From Hydrogenophaga sp. (GTDB lineage: Bacteria; Pseudomonadota; Gammaproteobacteria; Burkholderiales; Burkholderiaceae_C), in contig JAABQK010000006.1 of NCBI GenBank assembly GCA_011391495.1, positions 1 to 64,000 of the forward strand: a stretch of 64,000 nucleotides of DNA, read 5' to 3'. The notes beneath the pieces were generated by a model. It ran no database searches and had not been told where the DNA came from. It saw nothing but the letters and a program-made list of their open reading frames with translations. The translations under genes were made by a program, and so were the position numbers. Shown here piece by piece: positions 60,172-64,000 of this stretch (position 1 is its first letter; every line of letters begins with the position of its first letter).

Positions 60172-60783
60172 ATGCCGCTGGGCGCAGACACCCGGCTCGC
60201 CAGCGCGCAGACCGCGCTGGCCGTGCCGCTGCGTTACGCCCAGGCCGGCACCAGCCTGGCGCACGCCGCGCTGGCCGGTGCGCGCCACTTTGAAGAGCTG
60301 CGCCACTACCCCGGGAACGATGTGGTGGACGTCGAAACGGGCACGCGCTTTTATTACCACGCGCACCGCCACGGCGTGCCCGAGCACGGGCACTTCCACC
60401 TGTTCGTGCACGGCCCCAAGGCGGGTGATTTCATGCACCTGGCCGCGCTCTCGCTCGACCACCACGGCCAGCCGATGCGCTGGTTCAGCACCAACCGCTG
60501 GGTGACCGCCGGGTGCTGGCGCCCGGCGGGCGAGATGCGGGCCGCGCTGCGACGCTTCGAGGTCCGCACCCACGGGCGCCTGGCGCCGGTGGCGAACTGG
60601 CTCACCGCGATGGTGCGGCTGTTCAACGCGGAGCTGGCCGATCTGCTGCGCGAGCGCGACGCGCTGATGGCGCCGCGCTTCCAGCGCGACGGCCGCGAGG
60701 TGGTGCTGGAAGACCGGCGCCTGGATGTGCTGAACGAGCGCCCGGCCCTGCTGGCGCCCCAGATCCGGCAGCTGGGTCTTTGA
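60172..60783 (+). CDS. His-rich soluble protein (DUF6969-like)
   Basis: The 203-residue cytoplasmic protein has a striking segment FYYHAHRHGVPEHGHFHLFV, probably a metal or ligand site, then MRWFSTNRWVTAGCW. The DUF6969 label is recalled, not searched. It starts five bases after the NPC-repeat gene and precedes the rhodanese gene. A start at GTG 60169 would add one residue. Confidence 0.7.
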   Translation: MPLGADTRLASAQTALAVPLRYAQAGTSLAHAALAGARHFEELRHYPGNDVVDVETGTRFYYHAHRHGVPEHGHFHLFVHGPKAGDFMHLAALSLDHHGQPMRWFSTNRWVTAGCWRPAGEMRAALRRFEVRTHGRLAPVANWLTAMVRLFNAELADLLRERDALMAPRFQRDGREVVLEDRRLDVLNERPALLAPQIRQLGL

Positions 60784-60813
60784 ATCGATTTTTTTCAACC
60801 TGAGGAGCAACCC

Positions 60814-61797
60814 ATGAAGATGTGGAAACAAGTGGCCGTGGCCACCCTGGCCTGGGGCTTTGTCGCCACGGCCGCCCTGGCCCAGAGCCTGCCCGGCCCG
60901 GTGGTCGACGTGAACTGGCTCGCCGCCAACCTGGACAAGGTGCAGGTGCTGGACCTGCGCGGCAGTGCCAAGTCCTTCACCGCCGACCCCGAGATCGCCG
61001 AGGTCAAGGGCAAGAAGGTGGCCGAAGAGGTCGGCGGCCACATCGCCGGTTCGCGCCTGATGGAGTTCAAGACCATCCGCGTCGAGCGTGAGATCAACGG
61101 CACCAAGGTCAAGTACATGGTGCCCGAGCGCGCCGCCTTCGAGAAGATGGTGCAGGACGCTGGCATCGACAGCGGCAAGCCGATCGTGATCGTGCCGGTG
61201 GGCATGGAGCTGGCCGACGTGAACGACGGCATGCGCCTGTACTGGCAGTTCAAGCTGTACGGTGAAGACAACGTGGCCATGCTCGACGGCGGCATGGCCG
61301 CCTGGCTGCAGGACGGCAAGCCCTTCGTGAAGGACGCGCTGGTGGCCAAGGCCGGCAACTGGAAGTCGGCCGCCGACCGCACCGCGCAGCTGTTCGCCGA
61401 TTCCAATGAAGTGGCCAGCATCGTCGAGAAAAAGAACGCCCAGCTGATCGATGGCCGCGACCTGCCGCAATACCACGGCATGGTCAAGCGCGACTACGTG
61501 TTTGCCTACGGCCACATCGACACCGCCAAGCCGCTGTCTCCCGACACCACCTTCAAGAAGGACGGTGGCGCAATCAAGCTGCTGCCCGCCAACACCTACC
61601 GCGCCGTGCTCAAGGCCCAGGGCATCGACCCGGCCGCGCCGAGCGTGGTGTACTGCAACAGCGGCGCGCAGTCGAGCCTGCCGTGGTTCATCCTGTCGGA
61701 AGTGCTGGGCAACAAGGGTGCCAAGCAGTTCGACGGCTCGCTGCACCAGTGGACGCTGGAGAAGCGCCCGCTGGTCGGCGCGGTGCCGCTGAGCTGA
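60814..61797 (+). CDS. Secreted two-domain rhodanese (thiosulfate sulfurtransferase)
   Basis: The 327-residue protein has a signal peptide (VAVATLAWGFVATAALAQ) and two rhodanese domains. The first (VVDVNWLAANLDKVQVLDLRG) has no active Cys. The second has the loop YCNSGAQSSLPWF with the catalytic Cys. It should transfer sulfane sulfur in the periplasm for the YeeE pair. A GAGGAG site precedes the ATG. Confidence 0.9.
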   Translation: MKMWKQVAVATLAWGFVATAALAQSLPGPVVDVNWLAANLDKVQVLDLRGSAKSFTADPEIAEVKGKKVAEEVGGHIAGSRLMEFKTIRVEREINGTKVKYMVPERAAFEKMVQDAGIDSGKPIVIVPVGMELADVNDGMRLYWQFKLYGEDNVAMLDGGMAAWLQDGKPFVKDALVAKAGNWKSAADRTAQLFADSNEVASIVEKKNAQLIDGRDLPQYHGMVKRDYVFAYGHIDTAKPLSPDTTFKKDGGAIKLLPANTYRAVLKAQGIDPAAPSVVYCNSGAQSSLPWFILSEVLGNKGAKQFDGSLHQWTLEKRPLVGAVPLS

Positions 61798-61821
61798 TCG
61801 CCCGCAGCGTCCCGAAACCGG

Positions 61822-61852
61822 AAGGCCCGTGTCGTGAGACCGGGCCTTTTTT
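61822..61852 (+). terminator. Rho-independent terminator after the rhodanese gene
   Basis: Stem AAGGCCCG / CGGGCCTT with an 11-base loop is followed by a T tract (TTTTTTG). It ends the YeeE-rhodanese operon and lies 25 bases beyond the stop. Confidence 0.9.
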
Positions 61853-61972
61853 GTTGGGCGCTGCTCAGGGCGTGAACGGGAGCTCTGTGTTGAAGCGTCT
61901 GCCCGGGTGTGGCGGGGTGGGGTCGTGCGGCGGCTGCGGGGCTCGCTTTGTGCGCCGGTGACCCCGGAGGCA

Positions 61973-63067
61973 TCAACCGCTGCGGGGTGGCTCTGCAGAC
62001 CGCCGGCCCAGCAGCACGACCACCAGGGTGATGACCGTCAGTGGCAGCACGAAACCCATCATGACCGACGAGAAGGCGCCCAGGGCATCGTGCTGTTGCG
62101 CCGCCAGGATCAGGTAGGTCACATAGGCCACGTAATAGAGCAGGAACACGCCGCCTTCCCAGCGGGCGATTTCGCGCCCGGTCATGAACACGGGAATGCA
62201 GGCCAGCGCCACGGCCAGCATGACCCAGATGTCGAAGTTCAGCACCGCCTCGGGCACCACCAGCCCCAGGCTGCCGGAGGCGATGCCGGAGAGACCGAGG
62301 CAGCCCAGGATGTTGAAGGTGTTGCTGCCCACCACGTTGCCCACCGCGATGTCGCGCTCGCCCTTGACCGCGGCCATGACGGAGGTGGCCACTTCGGGCA
62401 TGGACGTGCCGACGGCCACGATGGTCAGGCCGATGACCACGTCGCTCACCCCCAGTGCCTTGGCAAAGACCACGGCCGCACCGACCAGCCACTGGGACCC
62501 GAGCACCAGCAGGGCCAGACCCGCGGCCATCAGCAGCAGCTGCACGGGCAGTTTGCTGTCCCAGCTGCCGGCGGCGGCCGGCTGGACTTCGGCCGCGTAT
62601 TCTTCGTTCGCGGCCTGCGTTTCCTTGCGCGACTGGATGACCAGGAAGGCGGTGTAGGCCAGCAGCAGCCCGAACAGCATGGCGCCGTCGAGGGCGCTGA
62701 TGCGGCCGTCGAGGCTGAGCACCAGCAGCAGCAGCGAGGTGCCCACCAGGATCGGCACTTCCTGCCGGATGAGCTGGATGTTGACCACCAGGGGTGTGAT
62801 GAGGGCCGACAGGCCGAGGATGAACAGCACGTTGAAGATGTTGCTGCCCACCACGTTGCCCAGCGCGATGTCGGTCTGCCCATCCAGCACCGCGCCCAGC
62901 GAGACCGCCACCTCGGGGGCGCTGGTGCCGAAGGCGACGATGGTCAGGCCCACCACCAGCGGCGAGAGGCCGAACGAAAGCGCCAGCTTGGAGGCGCCGC
63001 GCACCAGCAGCTCGGCGCCGGCGATCAGGGCCAGCAAGCCGGCCACAAACATGCCCAGGGTCAACAT
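61973..63067 (-). CDS. CaCA-family Na+/Ca2+ (or H+) antiporter
   Basis: The 364-residue protein has about ten helices and the two alpha-repeats: VAFGTSAPEVAVSLGAVLDG with VVGSNIFNVLFILG, and VAVGTSMPEVATSVMAAVKG with VVGSNTFNILGCLG. It exchanges calcium or another divalent cation for sodium or protons. ATG 63067 is preferred; the track's N terminus is not hydrophobic. It is divergent from dinG. Confidence 0.92.
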   Translation of the reverse strand: MLTLGMFVAGLLALIAGAELLVRGASKLALSFGLSPLVVGLTIVAFGTSAPEVAVSLGAVLDGQTDIALGNVVGSNIFNVLFILGLSALITPLVVNIQLIRQEVPILVGTSLLLLVLSLDGRISALDGAMLFGLLLAYTAFLVIQSRKETQAANEEYAAEVQPAAAGSWDSKLPVQLLLMAAGLALLVLGSQWLVGAAVVFAKALGVSDVVIGLTIVAVGTSMPEVATSVMAAVKGERDIAVGNVVGSNTFNILGCLGLSGIASGSLGLVVPEAVLNFDIWVMLAVALACIPVFMTGREIARWEGGVFLLYYVAYVTYLILAAQQHDALGAFSSVMMGFVLPLTVITLVVVLLGRRSAEPPRSG

Positions 63068-63186
63068 GGAAGTTCCTCGGTGGGTCGGGTGGGTGTGGAT
63101 GGGCGGTATGTTGCCACGAGACGCCGGGCGCATCGCCCGGCGGGGGCAGGACGGCTCTGGGACAATGGCGCTTTGCCCGAGCGCCG

Positions 63187-64000
63187 ATGCCCCCCTCCGA
63201 CACCGACAACCCTTCGCCCGATGCCAGCCCGGCTCCCGCTGGACCGCTGGCCCGCGAGGCGCTGGCCCTGGCCGCGTTCGACCACATGGTGTCGCACGCG
63301 CCGGGCTTTCGCGCGCGCCCAGGCCAGCGCGAGATGGCGGCGCTGATCGCGCACACGCTGAGCGGCGTGTCGCTCGGTGATGGCTCGGTGAGCGGCGAAG
63401 CCGGCTTGCCGGAGCGCGGCATTGCGGTGGTGCAGGCTGGCACGGGCGTGGGCAAGTCCGCCGCCTACGCGTCCACCGTGATCCCGCTCGCGCTGGCGCA
63501 ACAGAAGCGCGTCGTCATCTCAACCGCCACAGTGGCGCTGCAGGAGCAGCTGATCGCGAAAGACCTGCCGGCGCTGGCTGCCGCGCTGCCCGAACCCTTC
63601 AGCTTTGCGCTCGCCAAGGGGCGCGGCCGCTACGTGTGCCGGCTGAAGCTGGACCAGCTCAGTGGCGGCGACGCGGCGAGCGCCGACCTGTTCGAGAGCG
63701 ACGACGCGACCGATGCCAGCGACGGCTTGGCCGCCACCGTGGCGGCACACACCGTGGCATCCGCTGCGGCCAGTGCGCGCGCGGCCGAGCGCTGGGGCGA
63801 GCGCGCCAAGGTCTATGCCCAGTGGGCCGCACAACTGGACGGCGGCGCCTGGGACGGCGACCGCGACCGGCTCGACGAGCCGCCCGAGGGCGAACTCTGG
63901 AGCCCGGTGGCTGCCGAACGCCACAGCTGCACCGCGCGCCACTGCCCGAGCTACAACAGTTGCAGCTACTACCAGGCGCGCGCGAAGCTGGCGCAGTCGC
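63187..64000 (+). CDS. dinG: DinG-type ATP-dependent DNA helicase, 5' part only
   Basis: An open frame from ATG 63187 runs off the window and is absent from the ORF track because no stop is present. It encodes a Q-like motif region (FRARPGQREMAALIAHTL), Walker A (VVQAGTGVGKSAAYAST), the Ia region STATVALQEQLIAKDLP, and [4Fe-4S] cysteines (RYVCRLKL; HSCTARHCPSYNSCSYY). DinG unwinds DNA 5'-3' and repairs replication-transcription conflicts. The visible part is 271 codons of a usual ~700. Confidence 0.9.
   Translation, partial: MPPSDTDNPSPDASPAPAGPLAREALALAAFDHMVSHAPGFRARPGQREMAALIAHTLSGVSLGDGSVSGEAGLPERGIAVVQAGTGVGKSAAYASTVIPLALAQQKRVVISTATVALQEQLIAKDLPALAAALPEPFSFALAKGRGRYVCRLKLDQLSGGDAASADLFESDDATDASDGLAATVAAHTVASAAASARAAERWGERAKVYAQWAAQLDGGAWDGDRDRLDEPPEGELWSPVAAERHSCTARHCPSYNSCSYYQARAKLAQS

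Overview
This 64 kb window comes from a GC-rich proteobacterial chromosome. The Bug/TctC binding proteins, the interspersed repeat type and the overall gene set suggest a betaproteobacterium of the Burkholderiales, most likely Comamonadaceae (Hydrogenophaga- or Rhodoferax-like). That placement is inference from gene content, not a computed taxonomy. No rRNA, tRNA, CRISPR array or insertion sequence was seen.

The core of the window, about 8.1-40.6 kb, is a nearly complete cytoplasmic sulfur-oxidation island. Leftward from 31.8 kb runs dsrA-B-E-F-H-C-M-K-L-J-O-P-N-(dsrC-like)-dsrR-cobA, the reverse-type dissimilatory sulfite reductase set with its siroheme genes. It ends against a NarX/NarL-type two-component system. 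Beyond that, again leftward, lies soeABC (cytoplasmic sulfite oxidation to sulfate), then a TauE-type sulfite exporter, a small membrane protein, a tandem universal stress protein and a Rieske fusion. Rightward from the dsrA promoter region runs a nine-gene operon of poorly characterised dsr-associated genes: a 75-residue protein, a Cas6/Cmx6-like protein, a cysteine-less DsrC paralogue, a conserved hypothetical, a TauD-like dioxygenase, a 2Fe-2S/FNR reductase, an S24-like protein and two small proteins. A leftward operon tusA-dsrE2-(secreted protein)-YeeE follows. Sulfur would enter through the YeeE channel, move over TusA/DsrE2/DsrEFH to DsrC, be oxidised by DsrAB to sulfite with electrons passing to DsrL and the DsrMKJOP membrane complex, and be finished by SoeABC.

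The most novel signal is a shared promoter architecture. A palindromic TACCCATWWGGGYTA box lies 20-21 bases upstream of a KATAGAC -10-like element, with CACCC exactly 8 bases before that element, in front of three separate sulfur operons: soe, tusA-dsrE2 and the Cmx6/DsrC3 operon (where the same palindrome sits between dsrA and that operon). TACCCAT fits the NarL heptamer, and a NarL-like regulator with a four-cysteine GAF kinase is encoded inside the island.

Left flank (0-8.1 kb): decayed fragments, a Fic protein with paired operator-like palindromes, a DEDDh exonuclease, a Bug/Bug/sulfatase operon divergent from a MarR regulator, and an ornithine-cyclodeaminase-family reductase. Right flank (40.7-64 kb): a TetR-controlled MacAB/DevBCA-like ABC exporter, a bestrophin, a histidine-rich metal cluster (HupE/UreJ and a DMT transporter with a His tail), a TonB-domain protein, BCCT and MarC transporters, a BLUF photoreceptor protein, a PAS histidine kinase, a patatin, an alpha/beta hydrolase, a second sulfur-transport cluster (YeeE pair, NPC-repeat protein, His-rich protein, secreted rhodanese), a CaCA antiporter and the start of dinG.
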